Assembly: GCA_964608735.1 (NCBI GenBank)
Contig: CAZSPL010000067.1
Span: 1 to 16,991 of the forward strand
Reading direction: 5' to 3'
Origin: CAZSPL01 sp964608735
GTDB taxonomy: Bacteria > JAJVIF01 > JAPKYR01 > CAZSPL01
DNA length: 16,991 nt
Part shown: one piece after another, positions 7,332 to 13,411 of the stretch
Layout of the letters: each line of letters begins with the position of its first letter
Numbering within the stretch: position 1 is the first letter of the stretch
Position numbers and translations under genes: made by a program
Notes under the pieces: generated by a model
Database searches by the model: none
The model's input: the letters and a program-made list of their open reading frames with translations, nothing else
What the model was told of the DNA's origin: nothing

Positions 7332-7799
7332 TTATTTCATCCCCTTCATCATTGTAACCGTTTCGATTGCCGACATCGCGGCCTGGAATCCCTTGTTGCC
7401 GCTCTTGGTGCCGGCGCGCTCGATGGCCTGCTCGATGTTGTCCGGCGTGAGCACGCCGAATATCACGGGCACGCCTGTCTCCATCGCGGCCATCGCGATG
7501 CCCTTGGCGACTTCAGCGGCGATGTAGACGTTGTGCGGCGTGTCGCCCTGGATGACGCATCCGAGCGCGATGATTGCGTCGTAAGCGCCCGACTTGGCGG
7601 CTTTCTTCGCGGCGAGGGGAATCTCGAAGCTGCCGGGTACGATTACCTGGGTGATATTTTTCTCATCGACACCATGGCGCAGGAGCCCGTCCATCGCACC
7701 CTCATACAGCCGGTTCACGATGAACTCGTTGAAGCGCGAGCATACGATGGCGAACTTCAGCCCCTTGCCGTCGAGATTTCCTTCTATCTTTTTAACCAT
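7332..7799 (-). CDS. ribH: 6,7-dimethyl-8-ribityllumazine synthase
   Basis: A 155-residue enzyme of the usual length that condenses 5-amino-6-ribitylaminouracil with 3,4-dihydroxy-2-butanone 4-phosphate, the penultimate step of riboflavin synthesis. Key parts seen: SRFNEFIVNRL (21-31), VPGSFEIPLAAKKAA (54-68), ALGCVIQGDTPH with the catalytic His89, and FGVLTPDNIEQAIERAGTK (114-132) with the phosphate-contacting Arg and Gly-rich end. The ATG at 7799 follows GAGAAGAGGAGAG. No other rib genes are in the window. A promoter with a perfect TATAAT and a 5' UTR hairpin lie just upstream. The downstream partner is the 90-residue acidic protein. Confidence 0.97.
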   Translation of the reverse strand: MVKKIEGNLDGKGLKFAIVCSRFNEFIVNRLYEGAMDGLLRHGVDEKNITQVIVPGSFEIPLAAKKAAKSGAYDAIIALGCVIQGDTPHNVYIAAEVAKGIAMAAMETGVPVIFGVLTPDNIEQAIERAGTKSGNKGFQAAMSAIETVTMMKGMK

Positions 7800-7824
7800 T
7801 TCACTCTCCTCTTCTCAATCAGCC

Positions 7825-7849
7825 TTCCGCCCTGAAATCAGGGGCGGAA
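7825..7849 (-). promoter_or_regulatory. Hairpin in the ribH 5' leader
   Basis: TTCCGCCCTGA (7825-7835) can pair with TCAGGGGCGGAA (7838-7849) around a 2-base loop, with one bulged base. It starts just downstream of the predicted -10 box and so would form at the very 5' end of the mRNA. The conserved FMN-riboswitch core was not found, so this is probably a stabilising or translation-modulating stem rather than an RFN element. Confidence 0.5.
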
Positions 7850-7879
7850 ATTATAACCGATATCGCGGGATGAAGGCAA
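7850..7879 (-). promoter_or_regulatory. Sigma70-like promoter of ribH
   Basis: On the minus strand TTGCCT (7879-7874), an 18-base spacer and a perfect TATAAT (7855-7850), 50 bases before the ribH ATG. The -35 matches consensus at four positions. Confidence 0.6.
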
Positions 7880-7902
7880 AATATGTGTGGCAAATATGAA
7901 AA

Positions 7903-7934
7903 CACGGGCAAGCTCGAAGACTCGCGTGCCCGTG
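7903..7934 (-). repeat. Family Q hairpin, copy 1
   Basis: CACGGGCA (7903-7910) pairs with TGCCCGTG (7927-7934) around the 16-base loop AGCTCGAAGACTCGCG. Flanked by GGCACC on the 3' side. It is the exact reverse complement of the copy at 12889-12920, including loop and flank, nearly 5 kb away. Confidence 0.9.
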
Positions 7935-8013
7935 GCACCAATGAGTGAAAGCCCGAGCCCCGACCGTACCTGTCCGACGTAGCGTAGCGAAGGCGGAAGG
8001 AAGGGGACAAAGA

Positions 8014-8071
8014 CACGGGCAAGCTTTATAGTGGGTGGCAGTATGATTGAGCGGGCAGACGCTTGACCGTG
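8014..8071 (-). repeat. Family Q variant with enlarged loop
   Basis: CACGGGCAAGC (8014-8024) and GCTTGACCGTG (8061-8071) are complementary at 10 of 11 positions. The left arm and its flank (CAAAGACACGGGCAAGCT) match the reverse complement of the copy at 12889-12920, but the usual core is replaced by 36 unrelated bases. The right arm overlaps a small hairpin CCGTG-CCA-CACGG (8067-8079) placed two bases beyond the stop of the biotin carrier gene. No T run follows. Confidence 0.7.
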
Positions 8072-8080
8072 CCACACGGG

Positions 8081-8608
8081 TTAATTTACTTCTTTGTTTT
8101 CGATATCGGCTACAGGTTCGACTTCGACCAGTGTAACTTCGAGATCGACCTGCTGGCCCTCTTTGACATTCACTTTCTTAACTGTCCCCGCCACCGGCGT
8201 TTTGACATTCTGCTCCATCTTCATCGATTCAATGACGACCAGCGTCTGTCCGGCGTCCACCGCGTCGCCCTCGGATACATTGACCTTGATAATCTTACCC
8301 GGCATGGGCATGACGAGGATACCCCCCTTCGCAAGGTCGTCGGTATATCCGCCGCCGGAGTCTTCCTCCTCGACCAGTTCGTCGATGCGATACTTGACGC
8401 CGCCGATGTCAACAAGCACCTTGCCATCGCCGGAAGCCGCGTAGATGGTGCGGCTTACGCCGTCGTGAAGGATGCTGAGGCATCCGGGGAAGACTTCGCG
8501 CGCGTCGACTTCACGGGTTTCATCGCCGATGGAGACGATGTATGTCCCGGATTTTTCCTCGACGTTTACCGTGTATTCCTTGTCGCCGTATTTGAATTCA
8601 AAAAGCAT
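8081..8608 (-). CDS. Biotin carboxyl carrier subunit of an acyl-CoA carboxylase (MCC alpha C-terminal half)
   Basis: A 175-residue protein. Residues about 97-165 are a biotinyl-lipoyl domain with MPMPGKIIKVNVSEGDAV (100-117) and the biotinylation site ESMKME with Lys130. Residues 1-80 (FKYGDKEYTVNVEE, then LHDGVSRTIYAASGDG) resemble the BT linker region that precedes the carrier domain in fused MCC and propionyl-CoA carboxylase alpha subunits. It carries carboxybiotin between the biotin carboxylase encoded 15 bases upstream and the beta subunit encoded two genes upstream. A biotin ligase is needed but not present here. The pairing with MCC beta in one gene run argues for 3-methylcrotonyl-CoA as the substrate of the complex. 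Confidence 0.93.
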   Translation of the reverse strand: MLFEFKYGDKEYTVNVEEKSGTYIVSIGDETREVDAREVFPGCLSILHDGVSRTIYAASGDGKVLVDIGGVKYRIDELVEEEDSGGGYTDDLAKGGILVMPMPGKIIKVNVSEGDAVDAGQTLVVIESMKMEQNVKTPVAGTVKKVNVKEGQQVDLEVTLVEVEPVADIENKEVN

Positions 8609-8623
8609 GGTTTACTATCCAGC

Positions 8624-10135
8624 CTATTTCTGATTGCCCATAATCTCCCACGAACCGACGTCCAGCCACGGGTTGTATTGCGATTTCCCCGTTCCAGCTC
8701 CCGGCTTCCCCCTGTTCTGAAACTCCAGGTATGAATGAATCCCCGCCGCTGTCAACGCCCACTCGATGCCGGCATCGCCGGACGCGGGTTTCCAATCCGG
8801 GTAGTACGTCGGGATGAAATCGGTGAACGTATTCCCCGCAAGATATTCAGGATGCCGCATGACATCCCGCAGAAATTCGACTGTCGATTTGATGCCGAGT
8901 ATCACATAGTCTTCGAGCGCGAGGGCCATCTTGTTTGCGGCGGTATCGCGGTCCTCCGCCCATACGATGAGCTTCGAAAGTATCGGGTCGTAGTCGGGGG
9001 TGACCGTGTAGCCCGGATAAATCCCGCTGTCGACGCGTATCCCCGGTCCCTGCGGCTCGCGGAGGTAGATTATCCTCCCCGGTGATGGCGTGAACCCGGT
9101 CTCGGGATTCTCGGCATAGATGCGGCATTCTATCGCATGGCCGCGCTGCTCGATATCCGCCTGTTTGATATTCAGTTTCTCCCCGGCGGCGACGCGCAGT
9201 TGCTGATGCACGAGGTCGATGCCGGTTACCAACTCGGTGACCGGGTGTTCCACCTGCAGGCGCGCGTTGACCTCGAGGAAATAATATGAGCCGTCCTCGT
9301 CGAGTATCATCTCGACCGTCCCGGCGTTGTAGTATCCCGCGAGCTCGACGATCTTCAGCGCCGTATCGCCCATCTTTTTCCGAAGCTCCGGCGTGAGCGC
9401 GGGCGAGGGCGTCTCCTCGACGATTTTCTGGTGCCGCCGCTGTATCGAGCATTCGCGCTCGAACAGGTGCACGCGGTTCCCGTGCTGGTCGGCAAGTACC
9501 TGGAATTCGATATGCCGTGGTTTGACGATATATTTTTCGACATAGACGGTCGGGTCGCTGAACGCGGATTTCGCTTCGCGCATGGCCGATTCGACCGCTT
9601 CCCGCAGGTCTTCCTTCTTCCTGACGACTCGCATCCCCTTGCCGCCGCCGCCCGCGGCCGCTTTGACGAGCACCGGGAAGCCGATGGAGACCGCTTCGGC
9701 GATGATTTCATCGACGCTTTCGGTGGAACCCATCATGCCGGGGATATTCGGTATGCCGTGGCCGGAGAGGAATTTGCGCGATTTTATCTTGTCGCCGAGA
9801 AGCTCCATCGCGTCGGCGGGGGGGCCGATGAACGTGATGCCCTCATCGGCGCAACGTCGCGCGAACGCGTGGTTCTCGGCGAGGAAACCGTAGCCGGGAT
9901 GTATCGCGCCGGCGCCGGATGCATTCGCGACTTCGATTATCTTGTCGATATTCAGGTAACTCTGAAGCGCCGGGGGCGGGCCGATGTGCCACGCTTCGTC
10001 GGCATGCTGCACGTGAAGCGCGCCGCGGTCGGTGTCGGAATATACCGCCACCGTGCGAAGGCCCATCTCGCGGCATCCGCGGATAATCCTGTCGGCGATT
10101 TCCCCCCTGTTGGCGATCAATACTTTGTCGAACAT
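8624..10135 (-). CDS. Biotin carboxylase subunit of 3-methylcrotonyl-CoA carboxylase
   Basis: A 503-residue ATP-grasp enzyme that carboxylates the biotin of the carrier protein with bicarbonate and ATP. Motifs: N-terminal KVLIANRGEIADRI (4-17), HPGYGFLAEN (79-88), Gly-rich ATP loop AGGGGKGM (161-168), ECSIQRRHQKIVEE (228-241) and EVNARLQVEHPVTE (288-301), giving E288, N290 and R292 as in E. coli AccC. It is about 50 residues longer than AccC. Its tail (NPWLDVGSW near the C-terminus) resembles the stretch after the carboxylase domain in fused MCC alpha chains, so the alpha subunit appears divided between this gene and the next. Initiation at ATG 10135 has only a weak AGG-type site, and a family P hairpin sits 30 bases upstream. 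Confidence 0.95.
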   Translation of the reverse strand: MFDKVLIANRGEIADRIIRGCREMGLRTVAVYSDTDRGALHVQHADEAWHIGPPPALQSYLNIDKIIEVANASGAGAIHPGYGFLAENHAFARRCADEGITFIGPPADAMELLGDKIKSRKFLSGHGIPNIPGMMGSTESVDEIIAEAVSIGFPVLVKAAAGGGGKGMRVVRKKEDLREAVESAMREAKSAFSDPTVYVEKYIVKPRHIEFQVLADQHGNRVHLFERECSIQRRHQKIVEETPSPALTPELRKKMGDTALKIVELAGYYNAGTVEMILDEDGSYYFLEVNARLQVEHPVTELVTGIDLVHQQLRVAAGEKLNIKQADIEQRGHAIECRIYAENPETGFTPSPGRIIYLREPQGPGIRVDSGIYPGYTVTPDYDPILSKLIVWAEDRDTAANKMALALEDYVILGIKSTVEFLRDVMRHPEYLAGNTFTDFIPTYYPDWKPASGDAGIEWALTAAGIHSYLEFQNRGKPGAGTGKSQYNPWLDVGSWEIMGNQK

Positions 10136-10164
10136 TTATAAACCTGTACTTCCATGTTATCGAT

Positions 10165-10190
10165 GTTTCGGGACACCCTTGTCCCGAAAC
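10165..10190 (-). repeat. Family P hairpin, copy 2
   Basis: GTTTCGGGACA (10165-10175), loop CCCT, TGTCCCGAAAC (10180-10190): a perfect 11-bp stem, identical to the copy at 7024. It lies in the 67-base gap between the liuC stop and the biotin carboxylase start. Same orientation as all other copies. Confidence 0.92.
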
Positions 10191-10202
10191 CCTGACATCG
10201 CA

Positions 10203-10997
10203 TCACTCCGCCCAATTCGGCTTGCGCTTCTCGAAAAACGCGCGCATACCTTCCTGTCCCTCGTCGCTGATGCGAAGCTTGGCGATGACATCCACCGTAT
10301 ACGGGATCGTATCTTTCAAATCAGCCATATACACGTTATGTATAAGCTCCTTGGCCACGCCGAGCGCTTCCGGGCCACTCGATTTCAGGCGCTCGATGTA
10401 TTCATCGACGGTCGCGTCCAACTCATCCGCCGCTACGACCTTGTTCACGAGATTATGCTGGTGCGCTTTCTCGGCGGTAAGCCTCTCGCCCGTGAGGAAA
10501 AATTCCCTGCATGCGGCGGGGCCCGCGCGCATTATGACGTAAGGCGAGATGCAAGCGGGGACGAGTCCGAGCTTGACTTCGCTCAGGCTGAATTTCGCGC
10601 CCTCGACCGCGATGGCGATATCGCTCGCTGTGACGAGTCCCATCCCGCCGCCGATGGCGGAGCCGTTTACGCGCGCGATGGTCGGCTGCGGAAGAGTGTA
10701 AAGACCGTACATGCACTCCGCGATGAGGTTGGAGTCACTCACATTTTCTTCATACGAAAAATCGACCATCTTCCGCATCCATTTCAAATCGGCCCCGGCG
10801 CAGAACGATTTCCCCTCGCCGGTGATGACCACCACCCGGACATCGCGCCCCATTTCCCTGATAGAGGCGAATGCGTCGATGAGGTCGCCGAGTAGCTGGT
10901 CGTTGAATGCGTTGTGGACATCGGGACGGTTCATCGTCACGCGCGCGACGTTGTCGGCGATGTTGAAGAGGATTGTTTCGTAAGCTTTATCGCTCAT
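10203..10997 (-). CDS. liuC: Enoyl-CoA hydratase family, probable methylglutaconyl-CoA hydratase
   Basis: A 264-residue crotonase-fold enzyme, probably interconverting 3-methylglutaconyl-CoA and HMG-CoA. Motifs: VTMNRP (20-25), oxyanion-loop FCAGADLKWM (65-74), VNGSAIGGGMGL (110-121) and LSEVKLGLVPACISPYV (from 138). The CAGADLxWM and SEVxxGLxPAxISP patterns are typical of bacterial LiuC. Of the two crotonase catalytic glutamates, the second is present (Glu140) and the first position is Gly120, which is common in LiuC-like proteins but leaves activity to be shown. Start: ATG 10997 fits the family N-terminus but lacks a clear Shine-Dalgarno. An in-frame TTG at 11036, just behind the mccB stop, would add 13 residues encoded by a family P hairpin. 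It lies between mccB and the biotin carboxylase gene, which supports the leucine-pathway assignment. Confidence 0.88.
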   Translation of the reverse strand: MSDKAYETILFNIADNVARVTMNRPDVHNAFNDQLLGDLIDAFASIREMGRDVRVVVITGEGKSFCAGADLKWMRKMVDFSYEENVSDSNLIAECMYGLYTLPQPTIARVNGSAIGGGMGLVTASDIAIAVEGAKFSLSEVKLGLVPACISPYVIMRAGPAACREFFLTGERLTAEKAHQHNLVNKVVAADELDATVDEYIERLKSSGPEALGVAKELIHNVYMADLKDTIPYTVDVIAKLRISDEGQEGMRAFFEKRKPNWAE

Positions 10998-11008
10998 ATG
11001 TATTCGAT

Positions 11009-11034
11009 GTTTCGGGACACCTCTGTCCCGAAAC
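11009..11034 (-). repeat. Family P hairpin, copy 3
   Basis: GTTTCGGGACA (11009-11019), loop CCTC, TGTCCCGAAAC (11024-11034). The 11-bp stem is perfect and only the loop differs from the other copies. It fills the gap between mccB and liuC, ending 12 bases before the liuC ATG. Confidence 0.92.
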
Positions 11035-11039
11035 AATAT

Positions 11040-12647
11040 CTACATCCTGAACACGCCGAAGTTGTGGTCGGGTATCGGCGCGTTCAATGTAACCGACAAT
11101 GCAAGCGCCAGCGCGGTACGAGTGTCGAGCGGGTCGATGATGCCGTCATCCCACAATCTCGCCGTCGAGAAATACGCGCTACCCTCATGCTCGTAACGGT
11201 CGAGTATCGGCTGCATGAACGCTTTCTGCTCTTCATCGGTCATGTCTTCGCCCTTGGAACGCAAATAGTCGAGCTTCACCTGCAGCAACACGCTCGCCGC
11301 CTGTTCGCCGCCCATCACCGAAATCTTCGCGGTGGGCCACATCCAAAGGAACCTCGGAAGATACCCGCGGCCGCACATGGCGTAGTTACCGGCGCCGTAT
11401 GACCCGCCGATTATAATTGTCAGTTTCGGCACATCGGCCACCGACACCGCGTGCACCATCTTCGCGCCGTTACGCGCGATGCCGCCGTGCTCGTATTCCT
11501 TGCCGATGATGAAGCCGGTGATGTTCTGCAGGAAGATGAGCGGTATCTTCCGCACCGCGCACATGCTCACGAAATGCGCGCCCTTGCATGCGCTCTCGCT
11601 GAACAGCACGCCGTTATTCGCGACGATGCCCACCGGGTAGCCCATGATGCGCGCGAAGCCGGTGACGAGCGTCGTGCCGAACAGCTCCTTGAATTCCTGG
11701 AAGCGCGAGCCGTCCACTATCCGGGCGATGACTTCTCGGCAGTCGAACGGTTTCTTCAAGTCTTTCGGTATGATGCCGTACAGCTCATCCGGGTCATAAT
11801 GTGGATCCTCGGGCTCGGAAACATCGAGCTCGAATTTCTTCGCCCCTGGAAGCATCTCGACGATATTGCGCGTGACCTTGATAGCGTCCTCGTCGTCCAT
11901 CGCGTAATGGTCGGCGGTCCCGGAAATACGGCAGTGCACATCGGCGCCGCCGAGCTCCTCGGGGTCGACAATCGCGCCGGTGGCGGCTTTTACGAGGGGT
12001 GGTCCGCCGATGAAAATGGTGCCTTGCTTGCGCACGATGACCGCTTCGTCGCTCATCGCCGGCATATAGGCCCCCCCGGCGGTGCATAACCCGAGTACGG
12101 TCGCTATCTGCGGGATATTCAGCGCCGAAAGCCGCGCCTGGTTGTAGAAGATGCGCCCGAAGTGCTCCTTGTCGGGGAATACATTCGCCTGCAGGGGAAG
12201 GAATACGCCCCCGGAATCGACGAGGTATACGCACGGAAGCCTGTTCTCGAGCGCGATTTGTTGCGCGCGGACATGCTTCATTATCGTCTCGGGGAAATAT
12301 GTGCCGCCCTTGACGGTCGCGTCGTTGGCGACGACCATTATTTCCTTCCCGTGCACGATGCCTATCCCGGTGACAACTCCCGCACTCGGGGCTTCGTTGC
12401 CGTGCATGTCCCATGCCGCGAGATGGCTCAGTTCGAGGAACGGGGTGTTCTTGTCGAACAGCAATTCGAGCCGTTTACGCAGGGGAAGCTTCCCGCGCGC
12501 GGCATGCTTCTTGTGCATATGCGGCGGGCCGCCCTGCTTGACCAGTTCGAGGCGCTCGCGGTATTCGGCGAGTTTTTCAAGGTAGTACTCTTTGTTTTCC
12601 TTGAATGCCGTGGAGTTGGGTTCGATTTTTGTTTCTATACGTCGCAT
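11040..12647 (-). CDS. liuB: 3-methylcrotonyl-CoA carboxylase, beta (carboxyltransferase) subunit
   Basis: A 535-residue carboxyltransferase of the usual MCC-beta length. It moves CO2 from carboxybiotin onto 3-methylcrotonyl-CoA to give 3-methylglutaconyl-CoA (leucine degradation). Family-specific stretches: VYLVDSGGVFLPLQANVFPD (140-159), LCTAGGAYMPAMSDE (187-201, N-half oxyanion region), GGSYGAGNYAMCGRGY (414-429, C-half), FLWMWPTAKISVMGGEQAA (433-451) and the C-terminal FGVFRM, which ends MCC beta chains and helps separate it from propionyl-CoA carboxylase. Start ATG 12647 has a weak GAAG site. Upstream lies a 371-base gap packed with palindromes. The alternative, geranyl-CoA carboxylase beta, is related but less likely with liuC next door. 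Confidence 0.95.
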   Translation of the reverse strand: MRRIETKIEPNSTAFKENKEYYLEKLAEYRERLELVKQGGPPHMHKKHAARGKLPLRKRLELLFDKNTPFLELSHLAAWDMHGNEAPSAGVVTGIGIVHGKEIMVVANDATVKGGTYFPETIMKHVRAQQIALENRLPCVYLVDSGGVFLPLQANVFPDKEHFGRIFYNQARLSALNIPQIATVLGLCTAGGAYMPAMSDEAVIVRKQGTIFIGGPPLVKAATGAIVDPEELGGADVHCRISGTADHYAMDDEDAIKVTRNIVEMLPGAKKFELDVSEPEDPHYDPDELYGIIPKDLKKPFDCREVIARIVDGSRFQEFKELFGTTLVTGFARIMGYPVGIVANNGVLFSESACKGAHFVSMCAVRKIPLIFLQNITGFIIGKEYEHGGIARNGAKMVHAVSVADVPKLTIIIGGSYGAGNYAMCGRGYLPRFLWMWPTAKISVMGGEQAASVLLQVKLDYLRSKGEDMTDEEQKAFMQPILDRYEHEGSAYFSTARLWDDGIIDPLDTRTALALALSVTLNAPIPDHNFGVFRM

Positions 12648-12676
12648 AATAATTCTTCAGGATACCCCCCCTTAAT

Positions 12677-12704
12677 CCCCCCCACTCGAAGACTCGTGGG
12701 GGGG
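12677..12704. repeat. Q-core hairpin with homopolymeric arms, plus a second core copy
   Basis: CCCCCCCA (12677-12684) and TGGGGGGG (12697-12704) are perfect complementary arms around CTCGAAGACTCG. The core is that of family Q copy 1, but the arms are unrelated to CACGGGCA. Another core, CGAAGACTCG, follows at 12723-12732 inside short arms CGAAG/CTTCG. Confidence 0.85.
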
Positions 12705-12739
12705 AGATTGCTCTGTCGCGTTCGAAGACTCGCTTCGAT

Positions 12740-12765
12740 GTTTCGGGACACCCTTGTCCTGAAAC
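12740..12765 (-). repeat. Family P hairpin, copy 4 (one mismatch)
   Basis: GTTTCGGGACA (12740-12750), loop CCCT, TGTCCTGAAAC (12755-12765). One arm base differs from the other three copies. RNA from the plus strand would keep a G-U pair, while RNA from the operon strand would have an A-C mismatch. It is 93 bases upstream of the mccB ATG. Confidence 0.88.
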
Positions 12766-12791
12766 ACTTAATTCCTTACTGATTCTGGTGC

Positions 12792-12823
12792 CACGGGTAC
12801 GCGAGTCCGCGAGCTTACCCGTG
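12792..12823 (+). repeat. Family Q hairpin with compensatory arm change
   Basis: CACGGGTA (12792-12799) pairs with TACCCGTG (12816-12823) around the 16-base loop CGCGAGTCCGCGAGCT. Compared with the copy at 12889-12920, both arms changed together (GGGCA/TGCCC to GGGTA/TACCC), so pairing is kept. Two loop bases differ. Flanks (GGTGC before, TCTTTG after) match. Confidence 0.9.
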
Positions 12824-12843
12824 TCTTTGTCTCTCATATTATT

Positions 12844-12876
12844 CGCCTACAAGCTTCGAGGACTCGCTTGTAGGCG
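12844..12876. repeat. Q-core hairpin with unrelated 10-bp arms
   Basis: CGCCTACAAG (12844-12853) and CTTGTAGGCG (12867-12876) are perfect complements around CTTCGAGGACTCG, a one-base variant of the family Q core. The arms share nothing with the CACGGGCA copies. It is joined to the next copy by the perfect palindrome GGCACCCGGGTGCC (12876-12889). Confidence 0.88.
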
Positions 12877-12888
12877 GCACCCGGGTGC

Positions 12889-12920
12889 CACGGGCACGCG
12901 AGTCTTCGAGCTTGCCCGTG
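12889..12920 (+). repeat. Family Q hairpin, plus-oriented copy
   Basis: CACGGGCA (12889-12896) pairs with TGCCCGTG (12913-12920) around CGCGAGTCTTCGAGCT. It is the reverse complement of the copy at 7903-7934, with matching GGTGC flank. GTGCC-ACG-GGCAC at its left edge is a shorter alternative hairpin. Confidence 0.92.
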
Positions 12921-13018
12921 TCTTTGGCCGCTTGATAACGCTCGCGGTTCGGACATGCAGGCGGGACGCCCGCACCACAACGCACACTAAAGTGCGCGGT
13001 ACCCGGCTGATATTACAA

Positions 13019-13411
13019 CTATGCCGGTACTGCTTTGTAGCCGTAATTGATGATCCCGGAATTACCCTGGGCGAATATCTTCCGGAATTCGGTCCTCACC
13101 GGCATGCCGACCTTGATCTTCTCGAGGTCGACGTCGACTATCTGCATAAGCGTCCTGGCGCCGGTATCCTCGAACTCGATGATGCCGACGGCGTACGGCG
13201 CCTGGTCGACGAAATCACTCGGCGCGACGCGGATTATCGTGTATGTCATCACTTTTCCTTTTCCGGGAAGCACCGAGCATTCGAAATCACGCCCCTTGCA
13301 TTCGGGGCAGATGAGTCTCGGCGGGAAGAAAACCTTGCCGCATCCCTTGCACTTCGAGGCTTCGAGGCGATATCGCTGCGGCATTTCCCTTCTGCTTGAT
13401 GGCATCGACAT
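13019..13411 (-). CDS. DUF35 OB-fold / Zn-ribbon protein of the thiolase-HMG-CoA synthase complex
   Basis: A 130-residue protein with a rubredoxin-like zinc ribbon (C21, C24, C35, C38 in CKGCG and CPECKG) followed by an OB-fold (VMTYTIIRVAPSDFVDQAPYA begins near 54). In archaea, DUF35 proteins bridge acetoacetyl-CoA thiolase and HMG-CoA synthase and form a shared CoA-binding site for intermediate channelling; the same role is inferred here. Start: the ATG at 13411 overlaps the thiolase stop (TAATG) and has GGAGG just upstream within the thiolase 3' end. The frame stays open further upstream, but the zinc ribbon sits correctly with this start. A downstream ATG at 13405 is an alternative. Coupled translation with the thiolase fits a stable stoichiometric complex. 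Confidence 0.92.
   Translation of the reverse strand: MSMPSSRREMPQRYRLEASKCKGCGKVFFPPRLICPECKGRDFECSVLPGKGKVMTYTIIRVAPSDFVDQAPYAVGIIEFEDTGARTLMQIVDVDLEKIKVGMPVRTEFRKIFAQGNSGIINYGYKAVPA

Larger units (their letters stand above)
12648..13018. other. 371-base intergenic region packed with palindromes
   Basis: No gene is visible between mccB and the DUF35 gene. The stretch is almost fully occupied by inverted repeats: a C/G-armed hairpin (12677-12704), a core copy (12723-12732), family P copy 4 (12740-12765), family Q copies (12792-12823, 12844-12876, 12889-12920), a junction palindrome GGCACCCGGGTGCC (12876-12889) and small hairpins at 12961-12973 and 12981-12996. A promoter for mccB could be hidden here, but none is convincing. 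Confidence 0.85.

Noticed and set aside
7800..7855. FMN riboswitch upstream of ribH
   Set aside because: Only a short hairpin is present. The conserved multi-helix core sequences of the RFN element are not seen and the leader is too short.
11040..12647. Propionyl-CoA or acetyl-CoA carboxylase beta subunit
   Set aside because: The C-terminal FGVFRM, the PLQANVFPD stretch and the adjacent liuC point to methylcrotonyl-CoA carboxylase.
7024..12765. Family P hairpins as Rho-independent terminators
   Set aside because: No T run follows on either strand, and two copies lie inside what appears to be a continuous operon.
12648..13018. CRISPR array
   Set aside because: The repeats are palindromes of different types and orientations with irregular spacing, not uniform direct repeats with equal spacers, and no cas gene is nearby.
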